A stretch of 64,000 bases of DNA from Stictocephala bisonia (GCA_035578905.1 JAQJVL010000200.1:310001-374000); one strand, 5' to 3'. Positions 54,450 to 64,000 are shown, counted from the stretch's first letter. Numbers and translations: made by a program. Notes: generated by a model from the sequence alone, not told the origin.

Positions 54450-56339
54450 TTATGGAAACTCATAAGCAAGTATGTTTTCATAGTCCGACTCCTCTTCTAT
54501 GTCATTTTCTATATTATCTGGAACCACATTGTTATCCACTTTAGGCTGTTCTATAACATTATTAAACCACCACTGTTCTTCTGCACTTAAAAAGCAGAAT
54601 AGACTTCTTAAGTCTTTCTCTTTTGCTGGTTTCAACAGTTTTCTTGGCATACCTGGAACAGCGTCAGGGATAAAAAAGTCTAGTTTAGCCCCTCTTACAA
54701 GAAAGTTGAATGGGATGAATGCACCAAGGTAGCTGGAGGAAGCTGAAATGGTTCCTGATGGATTATACTGCATCCTACAGTATTGATGAATTTTGAAAGG
54801 AGTTTTCTTTGAAACTATATTCTTGTACTCAATGAAATAGTCTAGTAAAGAAGCACTCCAGTTTTTCAAAAGTTCATAGCCATGGATTAACTCAGACTTG
54901 CTGGAAATTATCTTGTCATAGTCTGTAGCTGTGGCAATTCTTGCAGTTCTTCTCAAAACATTCGAGTAGGCCCCAAAGTTGCGATCACACTGACAGTAAG
55001 AGTGACCTCTTACAGGGTACAACTGGCTAACTTTTACTTTAAACTTTACAGCCAGAAATGAGCAAAACATCATAATTTTATGATTTTTATTCTGACCTCC
55101 AGCATTGTCTGACATCAAAACTATTTCCTTAAAGTTGTTACTCTCTTGCAGTCTGTTACTTATATAGTGGTACAAAAAAGAAGCTACGGTGTCTGGATCT
55201 TTTGTACATTCAGTCTCTAGGTATGTGTACATTGTGCTGGAATCATTATTATGGCAGTGAATATTAAACACATAGTACCATAGCTGTCTTTTATAGAATA
55301 CTGAATTCACTGTCAATTTTGGCAGTGGCAAATTTTGACCGTAGTCAAACTCCAACAATAGAGTGTTGTTAGATTTTGCTTCTTCTACCATTTTATTTTT
55401 CAAATCTTTGTAAGCAGCAACCTTTTTTTCATGTAATTGAAACAAAGACTTTGATGTCATGTCATTAGGATTTTCTTTTAATTTAAAGCTGAACTTTTCA
55501 CACATGTCACATGTATCTGACCTAGGTTTTCTAAATGAGTAAGGAGAGTTCTTTTTGAAGTATTGAAAGTAGGTGTTGTACTTCATCATGGTGAGAGGTG
55601 TGTTTGTTTTTTCTTGAAAATATTCTTTAAACAAGTGGAAAAGCGCTGTAACAGTGAGTGAGGAATTATCAAAATAGAGTCGCTTGCTTTTTTTCGCAGC
55701 GTAGTGTGAAGGAGTATTGGGTAATGAGGCCCAATGCTCTTCAACAAATTTCCACACAGAGTCATCTATTTTGGTAGGCCTGTTGCCATGAGTACCCCTT
55801 TTTTCTTTAAAATCTAGGCTCCCTTTCTTTAGAGTATCTTGAACAGTGCGTATTCTTCTAGAAGAGATTTGAAATAGTTTAAGCAAAAACTCTCGGCAGG
55901 TTGCCTGTCTTTCGTTAAGTTCCGGTAAATTTATGTTGTACTCCCACAGCGTTTCAACAGGTTTTGTCGCATTACTACTCCGAGTCATAATATCCTTACT
56001 TATCATACATCCTGATAGATACAAATTTTGGTTTGCTTTGTCACCCAATGCATAAAAATTTTCAAATATCTTATTTTGTTGGACTATCAAAATCCGATCA
56101 CAACATTTCTTTGGGCAACATGTTGTTATGACAGAAAACTGTTTACCATTAACTTTAACATTTCCCCTTATTGTACTTTTAACAAATGATTTACCTTCAG
56201 CTCGCCTCTTTTTATTTACATTTCTTTTCCACATACTGCTATCACGTTCCTTTCGTCTCCCTCTCTTAGGTGAAGGCTGAGGATCACTATGGTCTGAAAG
56301 TTCACTTGAGTCACCAGACATTTCATCATCAGTTTCCAT
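54450..56339 (-). CDS. Transposase-like protein with SDNxxGQNKN signature
   Basis: 629 residues with no stop or frameshift. In order: an acidic Ser-rich N-terminus and basic KRGRRKERD stretch (25-33); CCPKKCC (74-80); a region with HTH-like spacing (about 147-190, including REFLLKLFQISSRRI and KRGTHGNRP); SLPNTPSHY (205-213); a CDMC...H zinc-binding candidate (C277, C280, H303); LLEFDYGQNLPLPKL (328-342); FYKRQLWYYVFNIH (348-361); LMSDNAGGQNKNHK (408-421); and RGHSYCQCDRNFG (444-456). D332, D411 and D452 are plausible metal-binding acids of an RNase H-like DDE fold. Many insect proteins of unknown function share the FDxxQ...SDNxxGQNKN...GHSYxxxDRxFG pattern. The TIR frame around this ORF argues that it is the element's own transposase rather than a host gene. 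The exact superfamily is uncertain. Confidence 0.8.
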   Translation of the reverse strand: METDDEMSGDSSELSDHSDPQPSPKRGRRKERDSSMWKRNVNKKRRAEGKSFVKSTIRGNVKVNGKQFSVITTCCPKKCCDRILIVQQNKIFENFYALGDKANQNLYLSGCMISKDIMTRSSNATKPVETLWEYNINLPELNERQATCREFLLKLFQISSRRIRTVQDTLKKGSLDFKEKRGTHGNRPTKIDDSVWKFVEEHWASLPNTPSHYAAKKSKRLYFDNSSLTVTALFHLFKEYFQEKTNTPLTMMKYNTYFQYFKKNSPYSFRKPRSDTCDMCEKFSFKLKENPNDMTSKSLFQLHEKKVAAYKDLKNKMVEEAKSNNTLLLEFDYGQNLPLPKLTVNSVFYKRQLWYYVFNIHCHNNDSSTMYTYLETECTKDPDTVASFLYHYISNRLQESNNFKEIVLMSDNAGGQNKNHKIMMFCSFLAVKFKVKVSQLYPVRGHSYCQCDRNFGAYSNVLRRTARIATATDYDKIISSKSELIHGYELLKNWSASLLDYFIEYKNIVSKKTPFKIHQYCRMQYNPSGTISASSSYLGAFIPFNFLVRGAKLDFFIPDAVPGMPRKLLKPAKEKDLRSLFCFLSAEEQWWFNNVIEQPKVDNNVVPDNIENDIEEESDYENILAYEFP

Positions 56340-56605
56340 GGAAGAGCTGTGTTAAGATTGTAAAAATAGTTTTCAAAACTTATTACTAACACTGCTTCAC
56401 TGATAAAATACCCTCATTAACCAAAACAATCAAACTTTACAACATGGACACATAACCAAACACAGTGTTTACGTCTAACAGGTGGTCAAAAAGTCAAACA
56501 CTGATGCAAAAAAAATTCCACAGCTCAGTCAATTTCAAAGACATTGGAACGAAACAAACACCAAAATGTTAAGAATTAAAAGGCCGTTTATTTAAGATGT
56601 TTTAC

Positions 56606-56641
56606 GCAAAAACGACCTGAGGCGGCTCAGGTCGTTTTTGC
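56606..56641. repeat. Perfect subterminal hairpin at the transposon's right end
   Basis: GCAAAAACGACCTGAG, loop GCGG, then the exact complement. The outer arm is part of the TIR. The left end lacks this second copy, so the ends are asymmetric. Confidence 0.95.
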
Positions 56642-56657
56642 ACCCAGCTCCTCAATT

Positions 56658-57367
56658 TACCTTTACACTTTTGATCAAAATATAAATCGGTACTGTAGCT
56701 GCTACCTACTAGCGATTGGAGAAAGTACGAGTTCAATGATTAAAAAAAGCATCACGTTAGTCCATAGAGTACTGCACAAATAAACAATTTTTAATCATTG
56801 ACCCTGATACTTTTTCTAAGATAATATATGTGAGACATACGTTTACTTGATTACATAACAAGTTATTATGTAAACTTGCAATTAATCTTCATTGCTAAAC
56901 ATAACATCTGCAAACTTTATAAAATGTTTACTTTTTGCTGCCAAATAAATAAAAGTAACAATACCTTCAAGACACTGATATTCATGGTGTAGAGTAAACC
57001 TTATAATCAGTACAACATATATAGAAATTTTCTATAATGTAAATAAATTAAACAAGCTTTCATTTATACTTATAAGAGAATATCCTGAATACCCTTAATT
57101 CAATAAGTTTATTTAAAAAAAGTATACAGATAACGAATTTTGAATAGACATTACCAGTCATGTAAACTTCTATTATATGTCATGATATACAATTAATAAG
57201 CTTTACAATATTAAACAACTAAATATTAGATCGAGTAGTTTAACAATTTTATGGCATAACAACAACAATATTTTTATTTATTTAAAATTATTAAGAAGGT
57301 CATTAGAAAATATAATGTATTACTCTTAAACAATGTCATTAGACCATAAGGTCATTAGACAATCTAT
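56658..57367. other. Intergenic, AT-rich
   Basis: No gene seen. A short repeated phrase GGTCATTAGA occurs at about 57298, 57337 and 57350. Confidence 0.4.
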
Positions 57368-57497
57368 GTAATGTATTACCATTATTGTCTAAGAGTATAC
57401 ATTATAAGTATCTATATAATGGTAATGTATTACCATTATTGTCTAAGAGTATACATTATAAGTATCTATATAATGGTAATGTATTACCATTATATAC
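57368..57497. repeat. 54-bp tandem repeat, 2.4 copies
   Basis: GTAATGTATTACCATTATTG followed by a 34-bp remainder starts at 57368, 57422 and (partial) 57476. The first two units are identical. Confidence 0.93.
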
Positions 57498-58040
57498 ATT
57501 GTTATAAAATTATTTTGATTTTAGTTTTACTAACTAGTATCAGTTTCCTGATTAAATTTTCCTACATGTTCAAATTCATTCGTTGTTTTCTTAGTTCTTT
57601 ACCCATTATCTTTTGTTTTGTACCAACGTTTTTGTCATTTCAAATTTATTTATATTTTGAATCTTGTCACTGTATATCGCTAAACAGTATACTACCATAT
57701 ACCTTCTATCATACCGTAGAAGGGTATAATAGAAGGTCTATGATACTATACAATACACTATTCCGTATAGTTAGATCTTAAAGGCTTAGGTTCGATTAAA
57801 TAGATTTTGATTCCAATTTCAGCTGATTTCAATTTACGCGTGCAAAAAGAAACCGTAACTGCACTGCACAACTGAGTAAACGTATTTACAAAATATTTTT
57901 TTTATATAGATTCTAACTAACTGTCAGTGTCATCTGATAAACTCAGACTTGGAATTAGGGCTAAATAAAGTACAATTAATACGTCAACTCTTCATCAACA
58001 TCACCATCATCATCATTATCACCATAACTAAATCTCCAAC
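57498..58040. promoter_or_regulatory. Upstream region and 5' UTR of the golgin-like exon
   Basis: No ORF with support. The last 60 bp before the ATG (CATCAACATCACCATCATCA and following) look like a 5' UTR. No TATA box is evident. Confidence 0.3.
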
Positions 58041-58088
58041 ATGGCAGATTTGCAGAGAGCAGAGAAACTTGCTTCAGCAAAGAAAAAG
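58041..58088 (+). CDS. First coding exon, golgin GM130-like N-terminus
   Basis: ATG in near-ideal context (CAACATGG) opens 16 codons, MADLQRAEKLASAKKK, and the exon ends exactly at GTAATT, a good donor, in phase 0. GM130 (GOLGA2) proteins begin with a short basic segment of the type KLAAAKKKLREYQ, which in vertebrates binds the tether p115 and importin, with an intron allowed after the KKK. The match is short, so this is a suggestion only; other coiled-coil proteins start in a similar way. No later exon was recognised downstream, where the presumed intron holds two piggyBac-like insertions. The exon is divergent from the IER gene about 4.9 kb away. Confidence 0.45.
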
Positions 58089-58486
58089 GTAATTTTATTT
58101 TCAAATCAAATGACGACATGTATTTTAATTTTTTGTAGCCTATATTGTGTACAAGCATTCAATTTATGATTGAACACTGTGTTATTATATTACACTTTCA
58201 GTTTCTGAAATTTAAATGTCTAAAACAGTAGTGTAACTGGATTTACAGTGCAATTTAATTTATACTAAACCAGAACACTAATTCACTTGTTTTAACTATT
58301 CCTCAGTTTTCAATTAAACCTAGTACTGGCCCAGAGGGGATATGACTGGAAATAACCTCCTGTGATTGCATGGTGGGGATATCCGCACTTAAAACATGAC
58401 CACAGTCAACTGTAACACCTAATATGGCACGTTTTGGATAGGCTATCTATGAATTCTACTTTAGTTGACGGTAACATTGATATTCA
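58089..58486 (+). other. Presumed first intron, proximal part
   Basis: AT-rich, no ORF or repeat termini recognised. Confidence 0.35.
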
Positions 58487-59197
58487 TTAACCCTCGCACT
58501 GGCAAAGTCGTAATCTACGACTCATTTTCAACCCGTATGTACTGGTTGCGTTGTATTTCACAACTCATTTTAAATTACATGTTTATTACGTAATTTTACG
58601 AATATCCAACTAGTAAATTGGATTCAATATTATACATATACAGTTTTATTCTGAAAATTACGCGCTTTTTGTATGTTCAAACTATATTTGTAATATATAG
58701 TTTTTCGTTTTTATTTATTGGCATTTGCCAAAAGATGACTTGTGGATTTCATTAGATCAGCTGGCGCCAGCCACTTGAGTTGGCTATAAATTTCCATTTT
58801 ACAAGTAATTTATACAGAAATAAGTTCTTTTCAGTTAGCATTTTCTTTTTTAAGACAACATTTTGCATATCTTGGATTTTGATATTTATCATTTTTAGTG
58901 TTTGTCATATGGCCACTAATTAGAAAATTGTTTTTTGGAAAATAAAAATTATAACTTCAAACCTCAAAAAAATGTTGTTTCTAAATAATTTTGAACTGGT
59001 TTTAGCGTTTATATGGTAGAATATAGTGTTGATTAAATTGATATATAATACATTATATTCTTTATGAATGAATAGTATAATGAAGAATGAATAATAAATT
59101 ATATTCCGATCAAATCCTGATTTTATAGTAATTTTCAAACAAACTATTAAAATGGCCTGCCATTTAAGGCAAATTTGATCGCCAGTGCGAGGGTTAA
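58487..59197. mobile_element. piggyBac-like MITE, 711 bp
   Basis: TTAA|CCCTCGCACTGGC at 58487 and GCCAGTGCGAGGG|TTAA ending at 59197 are perfect 13-bp inverted termini within TTAA target sites, the hallmark of piggyBac-type insertion. The interior has no transposase. Confidence 0.88.
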
Positions 59198-59563
59198 TCT
59201 TTAAATTTGATTCTACATAGTGAGTTAGAATAAGTAAAGTTCCAACTCATACAGAAGATGTCTTATTTAGCTGTCTTTGCTCTGTAACCCATGGTATTGT
59301 AGCAAATCTTTCACAGTCATTTATTAACTTATTACACAATTATATGCTTCAGAGTGTTTATATTTCATACATTTATTTGATATAACATGTTTTTAACCAA
59401 ATTTTACTATTGTCTACATATGAACTCTGTTGGGTTTATACAAAATTTTATAGAAATTTTTGATTAAATTATTGTTTTCATGTTAACATGGCTTTTTTTG
59501 TATTGTTGGAAGATCGTACATTACTTATATTTTTGCCTATATAGTACATAATGTGTTCATTTC
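59198..59563. other. Spacer between two piggyBac-like elements
   Basis: AT-rich, nothing supported. Confidence 0.4.
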
Positions 59564-60014
59564 TTAACCCTTTGCACTCTGACATCCAATATATCGGATG
59601 TTTGAGGTAAGGCCAAAAACTCTGACGTCCGATATATCGGACATTTGCCAAATGTGACAAAAACTCTTGACGTCCGATATTTTGGACGTTAAAAATATAC
59701 CTCTTGCTGGCTTTATAAACTTTCCAAATGCACTCAAATTACAATATAATAAACTTCGATAGTTATAGTTTAGCGTAGTAGTACTTTATAGTCCACTCTA
59801 TCAAATGTCTTTTATCAACTGTTTTAACGCACGAATGACTAACACTGTCATATGGTATTTGCGCGGGAGGGTCAGTTGTTTATGTTATACTTACGATGTT
59901 TTGTTTTTGTTTGTAGGCGTATGTTAGATTTAGATTTAGATTGAAAGGGGATGTATAGTTGGTCCAGCCAACCCTTGCAACGAAGCCTGGGGCTTTTTGT
60001 GCCAATCCCGGTGC

Positions 60015-61520
60015 CTAATCGTCGTAGAGCTGGCAATCCTTGACCAGGTCAAGGAGCTTCTTCACTAGATTAGTAATTTCCGACTGTCCCAGAGGTGAGC
60101 CTTCAAAAAGTACTCTTCTCCTGGCACCAAGAGCCTCACACTCCAGGACAATGTAGTCTGCCGACGATTCGTCCTCCCCACAGAGGCGACAGATGGGATC
60201 CTCCGTAAAGAATCCCACTGTTCTTGGATGCCTCCGGAATTTGCCGTGACCGGTGATGAGTCCCACCACCAGCTTGACATGCAATTTACTCAACCCAAGA
60301 AGTGGCTTTGTTAACTTCTGGGAAGGATTTCTGACAAGAACCTTGCCGAGTCTTTGCCCTGGGAACCGCCGCCATCTTTCAAGATGTCTGGCGCTGACCC
60401 AGTTTTTGATTGCTGTTAGTTTTGACAGCTGCAGCCGAAACGCCGCAGGCCGGCTCAGGACCAATGAAGGGCTTGATAGCACCTTCCCTAGCCAAGGCAT
60501 CGGCCTGCTCGTTGCCTTCTAATCCCCTATGTCCTAGGGATCCATTCCAGCAAGACCTGATTTCTTGAACCCAGGATGCTGAGGGACTCCACACATTCCC
60601 AGACTAGACCAGACGAAACCTTCCAGGAGTCAAGAGCCCCTAAGGCCGCCTGACTGTCTGAGAGGGTGTGGATATGTTTCCCGCAAACCCCTATCATAGT
60701 TTGCGCTGAACTTATGGCGACTTCAGCTTGGAAAACGGTGCCATACGCTCCCAGGCTCACGCCAGCGTTGGTCCTGGGGTCGCCAGTATAGACACCAAAT
60801 CCAGCTCTGTTGCCCATTCTTGACCCGTCTGTGAACAACACAATTCGGTCGTAAGAAGAAACCGGGCTACTAACAGCGTCCCAGTACTCCCTCGACCTGA
60901 AATCCACAGTATAGGGTCTGGTGAAAAGATACTTAGTCCCAATGAAGTCAAACTTCATTGAGAGTACCTGGACTCCACACATTCCCAGACTAGACCAGAC
61001 GAAACCTTCAAGGAGTCAAGAGCCCCTAAGGCCGCCTGACTGTCTGAGAGGATGTGGATATGTTTCCTGCAAACCCCTATCATAGTTTGCGCTGAACGTA
61101 TGGCGACTTCAGCTTGGAAAACGGTGCCATACGCTCCCAGGCTCACGCTAGCATTGGTCCTGGGGTCGCCAGTATAGACACCAAATCCAGGTCTGTTGCC
61201 CATTCTTGACCTGTCTGTGAACCATACAATTCGGTCGTGAGAAGAAACCGGGCTACTAACAGCGTCCTAGTACTCCCTCGACCTGAAATCCACAGTATAG
61301 GGTCTGGTGAAAAGATACTTAGTCCCAATGAAGTCAAACTTCATTGAGAGTACCTCATCGTTTACTAGATTGACCACTGAGGAGTGACCTATACAGGACC
61401 CCCTCCAGTGGTCAGTCAGTTGAAGCCTGTAAGCCGCCGCCCGAGCCTCCAGGTTAAGAAGAACCTCCAGTGCAATTAAAGGGGTCGCCTAAAGGCCCCT
61501 GTCATGCACATGCAGGCAAG
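60015..61520 (-). pseudogene. LINE ORF2 C-terminal part: RT end, RNase H and zinc knuckle, with duplication
   Basis: From 61520 downwards: ACMCMTGAFRRPL and LLNLEARAAAYRLQL (end of RT), then an RNase H domain with LFTDGSRMGNRAGFGVYTGD, FQAEVAISSAQ, HTLSDSQAALGALD and GHRGLEGNEQADALAREGA, then CRLCGEDESSADYIVLEC. The His expected in this CCHC knuckle is Tyr. The RNase H segment is present twice in tandem (60584-60969 and 60970-61355, period 386 bp). The reading is further broken by frameshifts near 60530-60590. The RNase H plus C-terminal knuckle layout fits R1/LOA/jockey-group LINEs. Dead copy. Confidence 0.82.
60584..61355. repeat. 386-bp tandem duplication inside the LINE
   Basis: GGACTCCACACATTCCCAGA starts at 60584 and 60970; CATTGAGAGTACCT ends at 60969 and 61355. 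The copies differ at only about ten positions, so the duplication is younger than most decay in the window or is a reverse-transcription artefact of the insertion. Confidence 0.92.
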
Positions 61521-62392
61521 TCTTTGTTGGCTTGAAAGCCTACCCCGGACACGGTACGGCACGGGAGGGTGGATGTTTGGTAGGATAAGGAATTAGTGGG
61601 ATAGGAGTGCTCTCAGTATCGGGATCACACTGAGAGCTGTGGGAAGGTACCCTCCTCCTTTCTCATCGGTTATGGGAGGCGTATGTTATGTTTGATATGT
61701 TTTTTATGCCATTTATATTTTTTCAAGTTTCTATAACATTTCATTTTATCAGCTGTTTAACAATTTTTATTATTTTACGACTACTACCAATAATTAAGTG
61801 ACTTTTACCAATAGAAATTTTATAAATAAATTTGTATTTTTTAACATTTATCTTACTAATTCATCAATTGGAGAACTGAAATAAATGTGACTGGTGTTTC
61901 AGAAATAAAGTTGATCAGAGTACATAATATACTATTTATAAGCTAAATTTCTAGTGTGTCAAGATTTCATCAATTGCTTACCATGGATTTATTTATGAAG
62001 TTATGTGCACAACATTTTACGTACAAGTTTGTAATTATACAAGGAACTAAATAATAACAATGGTTTATAATAGGTCAATGCAATTTATTTGAGTTAAGAG
62101 GGCTCAAAAAGTTAACTTTTATAAAAATTGTTAGATATAAATTTTAATAAAGAAGAAAAAAATATAAATTATTTTAATTTTTTTATTTTTATTTGCATGT
62201 AGAATGTTATAGAAAATAAAACAAAACATAAATTATAGTTTTAAAGTTATGAAATAACTAAATTATGATTTTTTTATGAAATCCTTACAAAATTGGCAAA
62301 ATAGGCTTGGAGTTTTTCGCTAGTAATTTTATAACGTGGACTGAAGTTTTTTACACCGACCAAACATTTTTATCCGGAGTGCAAAGGGTTAA

Positions 62393-62970
62393 AACTAGAT
62401 AAAATTTAGAATATTTTGGCTATCACACATTTTAATTTTATTATTAGAACAATGTTCCCACGGTAACCTACCTGCTTTTTGAGATTCACCAAGAAGAATC
62501 TCTAATTGTTACATATAGCAAAAATATGTTTTTATTTGTTAATGTTTTATATATTTTATGACAGCCTACGCACAGGCTATCTGCCCATATAGGCTTATTT
62601 CTTGTTATTATTTATTTATTAATATTGCAACGGCATCTGCTATGTACAAGAGATTTACAATTGAAAAAGCAGTACAAGAATATTTAAAATTAAAGGACAA
62701 TACAAGACGCCTAAAAATATGAGAATTGATACATGCTCGGTCAACATGGAACAATGATCAGAAAGCATTAGCTATAACTTAAAGCTATTACTAAATTAGT
62801 CTTGAGATGAATACATGCAATTAAATACATGGAGTTACAACTATACATCCAGGACGTAATATACAAACCTATATAAATATTGCATTATTCATTTAAATAT
62901 TCCTGTGTTTGTACAGGTCATATACTACTTAAATACAAAATAAATAACAATTAATTACTGCAACAACTAT
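62393..62970. other. No gene seen
   Basis: AT-rich flank between the piggyBac-like element and the RT remnant. Confidence 0.4.
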
Positions 62971-63498
62971 GTTTAAGATGTATTATAAACCTATTGTAAC
63001 ATATGCGGTTGGAAGGTGGAGAATATCGAAAAAGGAATGGTGCAGACAGGTGAAATAAAGTTCTTGAGTGGCATAAAGGGCAAATCATGAAGAGATAGGG
63101 TCCGTAACGTTGAGATATAAAGAGGTGTAGTGGAAAAAAGTGTTAGAAGAAGTGTGGAGAAGGCAAGGCTGAGATGGTTTGGGCATGTGAAGAGGATGGG
63201 GCCAGAGAGAATACCTAAGAGAATGGTGGAGATGGAAGTGGCAGCCTGGAGGCCCAGAGGGAGACCGAGAAGAAGATAGCTGGATGGGGTGAGAGCTGAT
63301 GTGGAGAGGAGTTCCATGGGAGGAGGTGCTGAGAGAGGAGCTGTGGAGGGACAGACGTGGAGAGACTTGGTGAATACCCAGACTCAGGAGTGACTGGAAC
63401 GGGGACTGGATATGTATGCATGTATGTACTACAACAACAAAAAAGATTAAGTACATTATGACATAAACATAAGATATATACAAATAAAAAAAAAAAAA
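62971..63498 (+). pseudogene. Decayed LINE ORF2 C-terminus with poly(A) tail
   Basis: Across frames the plus strand reads YYKPIVTYAVGRW, KFLSGIKGKS, RDRVRNVEI, KARLRWFGHVKRMGPERIPK, AAWRPRGRPRRR and ETWRDLVNTQTQE. This is the well-known tail of CR1/RTE-like LINE proteins. Several stops and frame changes are present. An A13 tract at 63486-63498 is a likely tail. Confidence 0.75.
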
Positions 63499-63738
63499 AT
63501 ACAATAGAAATATATCAGTGATAAATGACTAACATCATTTCCCTAAGAAAAGTCACAAAAAAGAGAAAAAAACAATGCAAATTAAAATTATAAAAGGTTA
63601 TGACTGCAATTTTGGTAATTCTATAGTATTACTTAGTCAACCTCAAATCTTTTGATACTTTGAGAATACATTTTTGGGGTGCTAAATACCAATATATAGT
63701 AAAAATTAGGTGTTGGAAACATAGAGTTAGTATCATTC

Positions 63739-63891
63739 ACTATGCTAAACTAACCTAAGGATAACTGCCGTAGCGCGATGTATATGGGGGTAGCCTCTAT
63801 GTATACTAATGTATCACTTACATTAGTATACATTGAGGCCGACCATATACATTGTGCTGTGGCAGTTATGGTTAAGTTAGGTTAGCATAGT
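63739..63891. mobile_element. Small foldback MITE, 153 bp
   Basis: The left arm ACTATGCTAAACTAACCTAA to CTAATGTA (63739-63812) is mirrored by TACATTAGTATACATTGAGG to GGTTAGCATAGT (63818-63891), with a loop of about 5 nt and scattered mismatches. Beyond it, ATTGTAGAATAT (63894) and ATTCTACAATAT (63972) form a second inverted pair. Confidence 0.8.
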
Positions 63892-64000
63892 CTATTGTAG
63901 AATATATTTTTACAAATTCTACCGACTGAAAAGTGGTTTGCGACAGTGAAAATGCGTTAATACAGGTTCATTCTACAATATACTAACATAATCATAACTG

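Larger units (their letters stand above)
54011..56653 (-). mobile_element. Complete DNA transposon with 28-bp TIRs (Sola-like?)
   Basis: The terminal inverted repeats are 54011-54038 (starts GAGGAGTTGGGTGCAAAAAT) and 56626-56653 (mirror starts GAGGAGCTGGGTGCAAAAAC), matching at 26 of 28 positions. AATT at 54007-54010 and 56654-56657 is a likely 4-bp target-site duplication. It encodes one intact 629-codon frame. A 4-bp duplication and GAG termini recall Sola elements, but this is from memory of that superfamily and needs a search. A subterminal motif GGTCGTTTTTGC occurs in both TIRs (one with A for G), at 54232-54243 and in a second inverted copy at 56606-56617. Confidence 0.85.
59927..61676 (-). 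mobile_element. 5'-truncated LINE remnant with 12-bp target-site duplication
   Basis: AGGCGTATGTTA at 59915-59926 and 61677-61688 flanks the insertion. On the minus strand the 3' end is CAATCTAAATCTAAATC, a short repeat tail. Coding remains are described under the pseudogene. The part at 61520-61676 is GC-rich and not recognised; it may be a rearranged 5' piece. Confidence 0.82.
59564..62392. mobile_element. piggyBac-like MITE split by a LINE insertion
   Basis: Outer ends are TTAA|CCCTTTGCACTC (59564) and GAGTGCAAAGGG|TTAA (62392). Removing the LINE and one target copy leaves an element of about 1.07 kb. Next to the left end are three copies of GACGTCCGATATATCGGAC-like sequence (59579-59695; first copy GACATCCAATATATCGGATG). 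No transposase ORF. Confidence 0.85.

Noticed and set aside
54450..56339. 629-residue protein as a conserved host gene
   Set aside because: Matching terminal inverted repeats and a 4-bp flanking duplication enclose it, so a transposase is the simpler reading.

Overview
The window looks like about 64 kb of gene-poor, AT-rich insect genomic DNA. The evidence is: blocks of the arthropod telomere repeat (TTAGG)n seen as CCTAA, non-LTR retrotransposons of jockey and CR1-like type, piggyBac-like and other cut-and-paste remnants, GT-AG introns, and an insect-type start context (CAACATGG). No bacterial operons, CRISPR arrays, rRNA or tRNA genes were found. The species cannot be named from the sequence; a repeat-rich hemipteran-like insect is a guess.

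Host genes are few. (1) An intact single-exon immediate-early response gene of the IER2/IER5 family lies on the minus strand (52275-53174), with a full cAMP-response element and a TATA/CArG-like box upstream. (2) A probable first coding exon lies at 58041-58088 on the plus strand. Its 16 residues resemble the N-terminus of the golgin GM130. It is head-to-head with the IER gene, and a complete DNA transposon lies between them. (3) A possible first exon encoding a signal-anchor peptide lies at 35591-35707. Its presumed 5' UTR has been duplicated on both sides of a LINE. Everything else recognisable is repeats.

Layout: 1.3-2.2 kb minisatellite; 6.25-7.06 kb minisatellite; 7.2-7.86 kb nested MITEs; 9.88-11.2 kb higher-order tandem array; 11.9-12.1 kb degenerate telomere-derived array; 13.1-14.9 kb 5'-truncated jockey LINE with a 12-bp target-site duplication; 22.8-28.2 kb three separate foldback structures, each carrying CCTAA repeats; 29.2-32.5 kb two copies of a roughly 1-kb foldback element with a 36-bp minisatellite between them; 32.8-35.6 kb CR1-like LINE within a 106-bp duplication; 36.6-36.9 kb 28-bp array; 41.3 kb perfect hairpin with 56-bp arms; 42.3-44.8 kb 37-bp satellite; 45.2-45.8 kb TA microsatellite and 157-bp repeats; 52.3-58.1 kb the IER gene, a 2.64-kb DNA transposon with an intact 629-aa transposase-like ORF, and the golgin-like exon; 58.5-62.4 kb two piggyBac-like elements, one invaded by a LINE that itself carries a 386-bp tandem duplication; 63-63.9 kb RT remnant and a small foldback element.

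The most unusual patterns are: the three unrelated foldback elements that share one architecture (inverted arms, a short motif repeated within the arms, a CCTAA block in the middle); a minisatellite superfamily with a common core at six loci; and the apparently intact DNA transposon with the SDNxxGQNKN signature. All calls come from reading the sequence; no database search was possible.
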